Assembly (NCBI GenBank): GCA_002427745.1
Contig: DIYF01000070.1
Location: 43,000-106,999 of the forward strand
Reading direction: 5' to 3'
Length of the DNA stretch: 64,000 nt
DNA from: Roseivirga sp. UBA6061
Lineage (GTDB): Bacteria; Bacteroidota; Bacteroidia; Cytophagales; Cyclobacteriaceae
Made by a program: the position numbers and the translations under genes. The notes under the pieces are model-generated. The model worked only from the letters and a program-made list of their open reading frames with translations. It ran no database searches and had not been told where the DNA came from. The first letter of the stretch is position 1, and every line of letters starts with the position of its first letter. Below are positions 17,501 through 24,238 of the stretch, one piece after another.

Positions 17501-18205
17501 ATCAATACGGATATTATTGATATAGCAGAGAATGCATTGTCTTTTGTGATTCAGTCCAGCGAAACATATTCCGTAACGGATAATACAGCTCCTACGGTGG
17601 CCATTGCCAGGCTAGACCCTGCTTCAGAAACGACTAACCGATCAGAGGTGAGTTTCATGGTTTCGTTCAGCGAGTCGGTGCTGAATGTCGATGCGGCAGA
17701 TTTTGAGCTCTCTGGCACGAGTGTCTCTTCTGCTGTGATCGAATCGGTAACAGAAGGTGCTACTCCCGGGGTATATACCGTGGAGATTACCGGTGTCACG
17801 GAGGACGGGCTTATTGACCTTGATCTTGTTGATAGCCATGGTATCGTGGATTTAGCAGATAATGCCTTTGCCGGGGAGATTACCAGTGAGGAAACCTTTA
17901 CCATTCAGGACCTGCTTATCACTTCCATAGACAATGGTCAGGGTGGTGTAAGGCATATTAAAGTGATGCGTAACCCTGCCTCCGGACGCTTTAGAGTGGT
18001 GCTGAGTGACAGGTATCTGGGAAAGGTGAAGGTAAATGTGATAAGTGCCGCAGGGACTATCCTTCAGTCCGTAGAAGAAGAACATTATTTATCAGGGGCA
18101 GAGCTCGAAATAGATTTGAGGAATCAGCCTGATGGATTGTACCTCCTGAATGTGAGCAACGCAAATTACAGAGATGTAGTAAAGCTGTTGAAAAGATCAG
18201 ACTGA
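14504..18205 (+). CDS. T9SS-exported beta-propeller protein (sortilin/VPS10-like) with Ig-like domains
   Basis: The protein is about 1233 residues from the ATG at 14504 (a GTG 4 codons earlier is possible). After a hydrophobic signal (about 8-28) and a pro-like segment, residues about 100-840 form a propeller with many Asp-box/BNR-like repeats: STDGGQSW, SENGGESW, RTTDNF. An Ig-like segment follows (YQWRKDGTDIPGATGAEYTV, about 865), then two tandem Ig/cadherin-like repeats of about 110 residues (APVLNSVARLNPVSEATEATEV and APTVAIARLDPASETTNRSEV). The C-terminal 80 residues are a type A T9SS sorting domain (VMRNPASGRFRVVLSD). It is probably cell-surface or secreted; ligand unknown. It resembles the 1586-aa protein at 24239. 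It converges on the cyclo-ligase gene with a 9-base overlap. Confidence 0.85.
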   Translation: MGDNRKFRGFLLLAGLAVAVMLFFFNPVFQNGEDQLNERSAAIENFDIEDNPASESPEARWLYEFNMLKDPATGEIPHDIRRKEIDYALKVLVKSNTGTPGLAGIQSESEEDTENSSFVSYGPYNLGGRTRALALDVNDESIILAGGVSGGIWRSTDGGQSWAKTSSPRDFPPVSTLVQDPRTGHTFDWYFAGGEIIGNSAAAPSAFYFGDGIYRSTDGGQSWNVIAATERGDNVDLSTFSVVNEMAIDPSNTSATEIYVANPRGIIRTTDNFANTTTVLGANNSGLNYTDVVVSPTGVVYAVIANSSDNGANAEEGVFVSTDGISWTNIDPPSGLPASYIRAELALDPNDENTLYLLGGNQAGSATDDFLFRYNRSSNTWVDLSGNMSSSLDIGQGHHFQQGYNLYVRVHPGQSGTVFTGGTNLLRSTNAFNSSVNTDQIGGYQPDGNPNAFDNYIGHHPDQHTAVFLRSNPNVMITGSDGGLHRTDNNLQDFSGPNPVEWQSLNNGYHTTQFYAIDMMRDARGDFRIPGGMQDNGSWINYTNDPAGVWTRGLGGDGAFTAITHNSLYMSAQEGQIRRFELDESTNEFIQRANVQPSSDLSRFIFINPFIVDPVHREKLFVAAEGRVYFTRDITQNPGPGAWQSITAAGLASEHVSALGASIQPEGVLYFGTRNGSLYKVNNTRKEDTAVAIRGENMPEDATVSSVAVDPANADRVFVTFSNYKVVSVWMSENGGESWTSISGNLEENTDGSGGGPSVRWIELLPDGSGGNLYFTATSVGLFMTDNLNGDNTVWTAQSDDLIGRSLTNMIKVRPIDGQVAVSTHGNGVFVGTYDVANSPTITYSVVVPDEEVILRGPTSIVAGAGFVYQWRKDGTDIPGATGAEYTVTEPGTYTLRIIDERDDSVAESNELVFLLDGIAPVLNSVARLNPVSEATEATEVTFQLTFSEPVSNVDAGDFQVIGDVSGIISDVTSVVGNEVYNLTVSNLGGTGTLGLGIVINTDIIDIAENALSFVIQSSETYSVTDNTAPTVAIARLDPASETTNRSEVSFMVSFSESVLNVDAADFELSGTSVSSAVIESVTEGATPGVYTVEITGVTEDGLIDLDLVDSHGIVDLADNAFAGEITSEETFTIQDLLITSIDNGQGGVRHIKVMRNPASGRFRVVLSDRYLGKVKVNVISAAGTILQSVEEEHYLSGAELEIDLRNQPDGLYLLNVSNANYRDVVKLLKRSD

Positions 18206-18781
18206 TCTTGCTCTGAAATCATAAACCTGCTTATGGGTAATGCAAAGGTCGAGTGGGATATCAAACTTATTGGTCTCAATCGTCCCTTCAAAAGGTCCGG
18301 AAATTGCCAGTCCTACTTTCAGCGTGTCACGTCTGCATTCAGCCAGAAACCGATCATAAAACCCGGCTCCATAACCTACCCGATTGCCTGAGTAGTCGAA
18401 GCTTAATAAGGGGATAAATACCAGATCCAGTTTTTTGGATGCTATTGTGTTGTTATGTGCGGGTTCAGGGATGCCGTACCGGCTTTCTGTGAGCTTATCC
18501 GCTCGGGTCATGGGGTGATGAGAAAGTCTATTCTCTTTAAAGTGGGTTTTACTGACCACAGGAGTATGGCCCGGTGAGTTGATCAGCCAGTTGTATATGG
18601 GCCAGGTATCCACTTCTTTATTCTTTTTAATCGGGAGGAAGAGGTGAACCGTAGTGTATAAAGAGTTTCTGACTAATTCCAGTGCCTGATGCGTGACAGA
18701 CTCGCACCGCTGCGCATAATCTTCAGGGATAAGAGATTGTCTTTCCAGAAGTGCCTGTTTCCGAAGTGTTTGTTTATTCAT
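18197..18781 (-). CDS. 5-formyltetrahydrofolate cyclo-ligase
   Basis: The 194-residue protein has the family's features: the N-terminal KQALLERQSLIPEDYAQR basic helix, the central folate region and the ATP/phosphate signature RVGYGAGFYDRFLAE near residue 135. It converts 5-formyl-THF to 5,10-methenyl-THF using ATP. It overlaps the upstream bshC gene by 8 bases and is probably translated from the same mRNA. It also overlaps the convergent T9SS gene by 9 bases at its 3' end. Confidence 0.93.
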   Translation of the reverse strand: MNKQTLRKQALLERQSLIPEDYAQRCESVTHQALELVRNSLYTTVHLFLPIKKNKEVDTWPIYNWLINSPGHTPVVSKTHFKENRLSHHPMTRADKLTESRYGIPEPAHNNTIASKKLDLVFIPLLSFDYSGNRVGYGAGFYDRFLAECRRDTLKVGLAISGPFEGTIETNKFDIPLDLCITHKQVYDFRARSV

Positions 18782-20360
18782 TGGCGGTGATCAAATGGAA
18801 TCGATAATCGAAAGCATCGAACGATTCCATACACGAATCTATAAAATTCGGATCGGGGATATAAAAGTTCAGGAAGTTGTCTTTGCGCTCCTGAGGGCTC
18901 CCTCCCGGGAAGAGCGCTTCTTTGATGGCGTAGATACGGTTGACCAGTGTTTCCTGATTTCTTTTTTCTGCCTTCAGCAGCTTCTTTTCAATTTTGTGAA
19001 TGCAATTCTCGGTCTTTTTACGCTCTGCGGCCACCAGCTTTTCCAGCGTGGAATCTATGCCAACAGCCCGGGTCATTACTTCGGAGAATACGGCATTCAA
19101 TCTTTCCATTTCACCAGTCAGTGCCAGCTCATGGTCCGATTTGGCGACCACCTTTTCTTTTATCAGCTCGTTTTCATCCTTGAAAACCTCTTCAAAACTC
19201 AGGCTTTCCTTCTCAATCTTGGTCAGGATATTGGGCGTGATAACACCGGCAAAATTCCTGGGCATGAGCAGAGGGAAGGCGGTATTGAAATGACCGAATA
19301 CATCTTTCAGTTGCAGCCAATATACCAGTTCAGAAGGGCCTCCTACATAAGCAAGATTAGGCAGGAGTAACTCCTGGTACAAGGGTCTGAGCACCACATT
19401 CGGGCTGAATCGTTCAGGAAAATCTTCAATTTCAGATTGCAATGCTGACTTGCTGAATTGAATATCAGTATCCAGTACCTGGTAGGTATCCGCTGATTGG
19501 ACAATTCTGGAGCGAACACTGTCCTTCAGGTAGAAGAAGTTAATGTCTCTTGGAAAAACCTGTGTTTTATAGCCGAGTGCTTCCAGCTTTCCGGAGGTGG
19601 CTTCTACTAGATTTTTGGGAGTGTTTTGAAATATATCATCCTGAATAACAGGTTTGAGTAAGGCCTTCAGGTCATGATCATCAGCATCAATGACAACCAG
19701 GCCTTTTTCACCAAAGAGTGCGTTGACATAATGTCTGCCTGCCTCTGCCAGGCTTTTTCTTTTCAGGTAGGCTTCCTGAAAAAATGCCGGCATACTGATG
19801 ATTTCATCAAAGATGAATTTCAGTTCCTTTGTTTTGAAACGCCCAACGGCACCTGTCTGATCAGTGTTCCAGGAGAATTTTTTGCCATTGAAACGGAAGT
19901 GACTGATTTCATCAAAATCATGATCTTCTGAGGCCATCCAGTACACTGGTACAAAATTGTAGTCGGGGTACTGTGCTTTGAGCCTTTCGCAGGCTCTGAT
20001 CACCGTAACAATCTTATAGATAAAGTAGAGAGGACCGGTGAAAATATTGAGTTGATGGCCAGTGGTAATGGTAAAGGTCTTTTCATCCCTTAACAGCTCA
20101 ATATTGGCAGCTGTACCGTCAGATACATCAAAGCCATCATACTGTCGGGTGAGAGCATCTGCAACAATAGCCCGGTGAGCGGTGGGGAAGTTTCGGTTCT
20201 CGAGCTGCTCTTTGAAATTTTCTATGTCGGGTAAAGCCCGGTAAAAAGGTTTGAGTGATTCTTTTCCCTCGATATAGTCCAGAAAAGACTGCGAAAAACT
20301 GTTGGTAGATGCAAATGGGATTTTTGAAAGTAGTGCAGACTCCTTTTCCTGAACGGTCAT
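18774..20360 (-). CDS. bshC: Bacillithiol biosynthesis cysteine-adding enzyme BshC
   Basis: The 528-residue protein matches BshC in length and order. It has an N-terminal Rossmann-like domain with TITTGHQLNIFTGPLYFIYKI (about 96-116), the nucleotide-binding DHDFDEISHF block (about 145), a long central domain with LRPLYQELLLPNLAYVGGPSELVYWLQL (about 322-349) and a C-terminal coiled-coil (about 440-495). BshC adds cysteine to GlcN-malate in the last step of bacillithiol synthesis. The only other bacillithiol gene visible is ytxJ; bshA and bshB are outside the window. Confidence 0.93.
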   Translation of the reverse strand: MTVQEKESALLSKIPFASTNSFSQSFLDYIEGKESLKPFYRALPDIENFKEQLENRNFPTAHRAIVADALTRQYDGFDVSDGTAANIELLRDEKTFTITTGHQLNIFTGPLYFIYKIVTVIRACERLKAQYPDYNFVPVYWMASEDHDFDEISHFRFNGKKFSWNTDQTGAVGRFKTKELKFIFDEIISMPAFFQEAYLKRKSLAEAGRHYVNALFGEKGLVVIDADDHDLKALLKPVIQDDIFQNTPKNLVEATSGKLEALGYKTQVFPRDINFFYLKDSVRSRIVQSADTYQVLDTDIQFSKSALQSEIEDFPERFSPNVVLRPLYQELLLPNLAYVGGPSELVYWLQLKDVFGHFNTAFPLLMPRNFAGVITPNILTKIEKESLSFEEVFKDENELIKEKVVAKSDHELALTGEMERLNAVFSEVMTRAVGIDSTLEKLVAAERKKTENCIHKIEKKLLKAEKRNQETLVNRIYAIKEALFPGGSPQERKDNFLNFYIPDPNFIDSCMESFDAFDYRFHLITANE

Positions 20361-20475
20361 AAAAACTTAATTACAGCAGAGAATAATGATTGGCTCAATT
20401 AACGGGATTAGCCCCTTATGAAAAACGTTTTTTTGATGAGCATCACCTTCTAAACTCTGTATCAGGTTGATAGGT

Positions 20476-21792
20476 TCAATTTTGAACCGGTGAACCATAG
20501 AGGTCGAATTCAGTGGCATCCTCAATTTTTATATTTGCAAAATCTCCAACTCTCAGATAGTGCTTCGCTGCGTCAATGATCACCTCATTATCTACTTCCG
20601 GTGAGTCAAACTCTGTTCTGCCAATGAAGCTTCCTCCTTCTTTCCTGTCGATCAGTACCTTGAGCGTCTGGCCTATTTTGCTCTGGTTAATTTCATACGA
20701 AATCTGTTCCTGTACCTCCATTACGAGATTGGCCCGCTCTTGTTTCACTTCCTCTGGTACGTCATCCTCCATGGTGTGTGCATGAGTGTTTTCTTCATGC
20801 GAATAGGTGAAGACACCCAGGCGGTCAAAGCGCATATCTTCCACAAACTGCAGCATTTCCTGAAAGTCTTCCTCCGTTTCTCCGGGATGCCCGGCAATCA
20901 GGGTGGTACGAATGGCAATGCCCGGTACCTGCTCGCGGATGTTCTTGATAAGGGCTTCTGTTTTTTCGCGGGTGGTACCTCGTCTCATAAGCTTGAGCAC
21001 TTTGCTGGACCCGTGTTGAAGGGGAATATCGAGATAGCTACAAATATTGTCTCTTTCAGTCATTACCTGCAGAGCATCCAGAGGAAAGCCTGTAGGGAAG
21101 GCGTAGTGAAGCCTGATCCATTCTATGCCTTCAACATCTGAAAGACTTCTGAGTAAATCAGCGAGTTTTCGTTCTTTATAGAGGTCAAGACCGTAGTAAG
21201 TAGAGTCCTGAGCAATTAAGAGCAGCTCTTTGGTACCGTTGCGGGCCAGATTCCTGGCTTCAGTTACCAATTCCTCTATCGGGCGGCTCACATGCTTGCC
21301 ACGCATCAGGGGTATAGCACAAAAGGAGCAGGGACGATCACAGCCTTCAGATATCTTCATATAGGCATAGTGATTGGAGGTAGTGGTGATGCGCTCACCC
21401 ACCAGCTCGTGTTTATAGTCAGCTTTGAACTTCTTTAAAAGAGCCGGCAGCTCCATCGTGCCAAAGAAGGCGTCTACCTGGGGGATTTCTTCTTCCAGAT
21501 CATCTTTGTATCGCTGAGAAAGACATCCGGTTACATAGAGTTTATCAATCAGTCCATCCTCCTTGGCATCTGCGTAACGCAGAATAGTTTCAACAGACTC
21601 CTGTTTCGCATTGTCAATAAAGCCACAGGTATTGACGATGATTACATTGGCATCATCTTTCCTGGACTCGTGTGTGGTGTCAATGTTATTCCCCTTGAGT
21701 TGTGTGAGCATTACCTCCGAGTCTACCAGGTTTTTCGAACAACCCAGTGTCACGATGTTCACCTTGTCTTTTTTCAATCCCCGCGCCTTCAT
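20476..21792 (-). CDS. rimO: Ribosomal protein S12 methylthiotransferase RimO
   Basis: The 438-residue protein has the three-part layout of radical-SAM methylthiotransferases. An N-terminal UPF0004 domain (VNIVTLGCSKNLVDSEVML, about 11-29, with extra Cys at NTCGFI and VTGCLSQ) is followed by the radical-SAM cluster CDRPCSFC (about 151-158) and a C-terminal TRAM domain (about 370-438). The CSKNLVDSE text marks RimO rather than MiaB. It adds a methylthio group to an Asp of S12. In many Bacteroidota rimO sits next to ftsY; here about 8 kb of other genes lie between them. Confidence 0.95.
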   Translation of the reverse strand: MKARGLKKDKVNIVTLGCSKNLVDSEVMLTQLKGNNIDTTHESRKDDANVIIVNTCGFIDNAKQESVETILRYADAKEDGLIDKLYVTGCLSQRYKDDLEEEIPQVDAFFGTMELPALLKKFKADYKHELVGERITTTSNHYAYMKISEGCDRPCSFCAIPLMRGKHVSRPIEELVTEARNLARNGTKELLLIAQDSTYYGLDLYKERKLADLLRSLSDVEGIEWIRLHYAFPTGFPLDALQVMTERDNICSYLDIPLQHGSSKVLKLMRRGTTREKTEALIKNIREQVPGIAIRTTLIAGHPGETEEDFQEMLQFVEDMRFDRLGVFTYSHEENTHAHTMEDDVPEEVKQERANLVMEVQEQISYEINQSKIGQTLKVLIDRKEGGSFIGRTEFDSPEVDNEVIIDAAKHYLRVGDFANIKIEDATEFDLYGSPVQN

Positions 21793-21812
21793 AGTGTCAA
21801 AATTGTGAAGCG

Positions 21813-21820
21813 CAAAGGTA
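21813..21820 (-). promoter_or_regulatory. Candidate -7 box for rimO
   Basis: The minus strand reads TACCTTTG, an exact TAnnTTTG match. Transcription would start about 14 bases before the rimO ATG. I see no good -33 TTG, so this is half-supported. Confidence 0.45.
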
Positions 21821-21980
21821 AGGAATAATGGTAGTCGGAGTAATGGCTACACTTATTGGAAGGAATATCATTTTTGTGAAAGAATTTAAATAATAATAAA
21901 TTTTATTGAAAATAAATTATAATTTTTTCTTAATTATTATTTTAGTTATTGTATTCTTGTTTAGTTAAAATCAAAGAATA

Positions 21981-22211
21981 ATGAAGAAAACTAAATTATC
22001 ACTTTTCTTAATAGTTTGTTTTGGGCTTGGGCTCGCACTGCCGGTGAGAACTCAAGTATTTGTTCCGGAAGGAAAGCAAGCTTGTTTTTGGGATTTAGGG
22101 ATTCCATCTGATGGGGGTTACTATCATTGTAGCCGAAGCGGAATTTGCGACTGGAGGGACAATTATTACCCGACAACAATGCCAGCTAACTGTCCGGATG
22201 AACCTCATTGA
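21981..22211 (+). CDS. Small secreted Cys-rich peptide, first gene of an AT-rich trio
   Basis: The 76-residue product has a signal peptide (about 1-24, KKTKLSLFLIVCFGLGLALPVRTQ). The mature chain is only about 50 residues and holds four Cys (ACFWDLG, YHCSR, GICDW, ANCPDE) plus many Trp, Tyr, Gly and Pro. This suggests two disulfides or a metal site. I know no named family. The upstream 90 bases are very AT-rich (21880-21970). The gene is followed by a propeller lipoprotein and a DUF1573 protein with overlapping or nearly overlapping ends. In other Bacteroidota small secreted peptides such as the NVEALA type are found with the same two partners, so it may be an equivalent. Confidence 0.72.
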   Translation: MKKTKLSLFLIVCFGLGLALPVRTQVFVPEGKQACFWDLGIPSDGGYYHCSRSGICDWRDNYYPTTMPANCPDEPH

Positions 22212-22219
22212 AGTTTCTT

Positions 22220-23320
22220 ATGCATAAAGGCGTCAACTGGCTCGGAATAATGCTTTTCTTTTTATGCGCTTGTAACAGGGGGAATAAAGAAGGTGAGGAG
22301 GATTATGCTTTTGAGAGAATAATCGAGTTGAGTGGAAGGGAAGTATTTGAAAGTGAGTTATCGCAAAGGGTGGAAATAGCGGGAGACTTCTTACTTTTTG
22401 AGCAAAGTGCTAAGGTGTCTGGGAGTGCGCTCTATCACGTTTATCGAGCTAAAGATTTAGGATTTATCGGAACGGTAGGTGAGAGAGGGCAGGTGCCGTA
22501 TGGGTTTATTGGAGCTCAGTACTCTGGTCAATACTATGTCAAGGACGAACAAACTATGTTTTGGGTGAATGACGCACCAAGACATAGGATAAGTGCAATA
22601 AACGTTAACGAGAGCCTTCAGTCAGAGTTTGCTGTTATAGATAGTGTCATAGATCATAACCCTCAATATGGGTTCATGAACTCTTTGTTTGTTTTAGAAA
22701 ACGGAGGCTTAGCTGGATATCAACCAAGCTTTAGTAAAACAAGGAATAAACATCCACTATACATTTTTCCCGGTAATAAATCGGATGGACTGGGTCATGC
22801 AGGTGAATATCCAGTTGTTAGAAATATTGAAAACATACCAAATGCAAGCGGCCTAGAGCATGTATTTAAGAGACTTTCCATGGCTATAAAGCCAGATGAA
22901 TCAAGGTTGGTTGTAGCGTTCACCTTTTATGATCGCTTGGATATTTACGATAAATCGGGTGAACTGATTAAATCAGTCAGACACCCAGATTATTACGAGG
23001 AATACAACTCATTCAATGTTATCGACATGAGTCTAAAAAGTAAAGTCAAGAATATCAATTACTATTATCAATCCGTTGGTGTCTCGGATGATTTCATCTT
23101 TGCTTTATGCTACAATAAAAGAAGGTATGAACTCTATAATGAGGCATCTTCGAAAGTTCAAATAAGAGTATTTGACTGGTCTGGTGATACTGTGTGCCTT
23201 CTAAACTGTCCTAATGATTTAGTGTCAATTTGTGTTGATGAGAAAAATAGAAAGCTTTATGGGTACAATAGATCCACTGAATCCTTTATGCAGTACAATA
23301 TAGATATGCTTTTCGAATGA
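22220..23320 (+). CDS. BF3164-like six-bladed propeller lipoprotein
   Basis: The ATG at 22220 gives about 366 residues, with a short hydrophobic signal ending in a lipobox (FFLCAC, Cys near residue 18). A TTG at 22208 overlaps the previous stop and would couple translation. The body fits the BF3164/TolB-like six-bladed propeller family: a dark-red pattern of blades such as VEIAGDFLLFEQSAKVSGSALYHVYRAKDLGFIGTVG, followed by KPDESRLVVAFTFYDRLDIYDKSGELIKS. No enzyme activity is known for this group. It is probably outer-membrane or periplasmic. It overlaps the DUF1573 gene by four bases (ATGA). Base composition is lower in GC than in the flanking genes. Confidence 0.75.
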   Translation: MHKGVNWLGIMLFFLCACNRGNKEGEEDYAFERIIELSGREVFESELSQRVEIAGDFLLFEQSAKVSGSALYHVYRAKDLGFIGTVGERGQVPYGFIGAQYSGQYYVKDEQTMFWVNDAPRHRISAINVNESLQSEFAVIDSVIDHNPQYGFMNSLFVLENGGLAGYQPSFSKTRNKHPLYIFPGNKSDGLGHAGEYPVVRNIENIPNASGLEHVFKRLSMAIKPDESRLVVAFTFYDRLDIYDKSGELIKSVRHPDYYEEYNSFNVIDMSLKSKVKNINYYYQSVGVSDDFIFALCYNKRRYELYNEASSKVQIRVFDWSGDTVCLLNCPNDLVSICVDEKNRKLYGYNRSTESFMQYNIDMLFE

Positions 23321-23745
23321 GTTTGATAAGAGCTTGCGGGTTAGTAGTCATTGGCGTTCTCTTCACTTGCCTGGGCTATTTTATCAAATCCAATTATCTG
23401 TATTGGGTCGGGCCTGAATTAACATTAGAAACTGATTTGTATGATTTTGGTAGACTGGAGGAGGGAGAGTCTGCCCGCGTTTACCTTAAGTATAGAAACA
23501 CCGGAAGTATGGGGCTTCGCATTGTGGATGCTACTTCAGACTGCGGCTGTACAGTGGTAGATTGGAGTCAGTCAACCATTGCCAGAGGAGAAATGGATAG
23601 CATTTTAGTCGAGTATGATACAAATACTCCGGGGTTAGTAAATCGGATTGTTACACTGCGGTCAAACAGCCCTGATAGTCCGCACTTAGTTTATATAACA
23701 GGCAATGTGATGCCAGGAGTCAGCACCGACCAGAATAGTGAATAG
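23317..23745 (+). CDS. DUF1573 domain protein, membrane-anchored
   Basis: The 142-residue protein has an N-terminal hydrophobic segment (about 6-24) and then a DUF1573 domain (about 36-125), an immunoglobulin-like fold. The hallmark lines are present: LYDFGRLEEGESARVYLKYRNTG and the DCGCTVVDWSQSTI block, with NTPGLVNRIVTLRSNSP near the end. DUF1573 proteins are common in Bacteroidota surface systems; the role is unknown. It is the third gene of the trio beginning at 21981 and ends at a strong GC-rich hairpin. Confidence 0.85.
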   Translation: MSLIRACGLVVIGVLFTCLGYFIKSNYLYWVGPELTLETDLYDFGRLEEGESARVYLKYRNTGSMGLRIVDATSDCGCTVVDWSQSTIARGEMDSILVEYDTNTPGLVNRIVTLRSNSPDSPHLVYITGNVMPGVSTDQNSE

Positions 23746-23764
23746 GGGAGGGAATCCCTCCCCT
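23744..23764. terminator. GC-rich hairpin terminator after the DUF1573 gene
   Basis: A 9-bp perfect stem (AGGGGAGGG, loop AAT, CCCTCCCCT) lies immediately after the DUF1573 stop, and a T-rich stretch follows on the plus strand. It also faces the convergent lipoprotein gene ending at 23781, so it may serve both directions. Confidence 0.7.
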
Positions 23765-23780
23765 TATTCGTGTTTTGATT

Positions 23781-24230
23781 TTACTTTTTCCAGCTGGTTT
23801 TAGGAGTCCACTTTCCTGTGGCTACATTGTACACTTGAGTGAAGTCATCGCGTGACTGATCATTGCGCATAAACCCGGGGGTACTAAAAACCTCAATTTC
23901 CATATCACTGAGCCATTTCACGTAGCCTGATCTCACGTTTTGTTCCAGTGCTACTTTCTCATCTTCCATGCTGAATACCAGGAAGCTGAATGATGGATTG
24001 TCCGGGTTGTCAGCTGGTTCTGTTTGACAAAGCACATAAGAACGGTCCTTGTTAAAAGCGAATTTCACTTCATCTCCCAGCTTCTCTTTGGCTACAGTAA
24101 TGTAGGCGGTGCTTTCCTGTACAGCTTTCGTTTTGCTCGTAACGCTACAACTCATAAGAAAACACATACTGATCATCAGTATCCAGTAAGATCGATTGAG
24201 CATAGAAGGTTGTGATTGAGTTTCCATCAT
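23781..24230 (-). CDS. Small lipoprotein, function unknown
   Basis: The 149-residue product has a signal peptide with the lipobox LMSC (Cys about residue 28), so a lipoprotein is likely. A start at the Met nine residues in (MLNRSYW, near 24203) would give a more normal signal length. The mature part shows beta-strands (VKFAFNKDRSYVLCQTE ... FSFLVFSMEDEKVALEQNVRSGYVKWLSDMEIEVFS) with no family I recognise. Only 8 bases separate it from the stop of the large T9SS gene upstream, so the two are likely co-transcribed. Confidence 0.65.
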   Translation of the reverse strand: MMETQSQPSMLNRSYWILMISMCFLMSCSVTSKTKAVQESTAYITVAKEKLGDEVKFAFNKDRSYVLCQTEPADNPDNPSFSFLVFSMEDEKVALEQNVRSGYVKWLSDMEIEVFSTPGFMRNDQSRDDFTQVYNVATGKWTPKTSWKK

Positions 24231-24238
24231 CTATGGGT

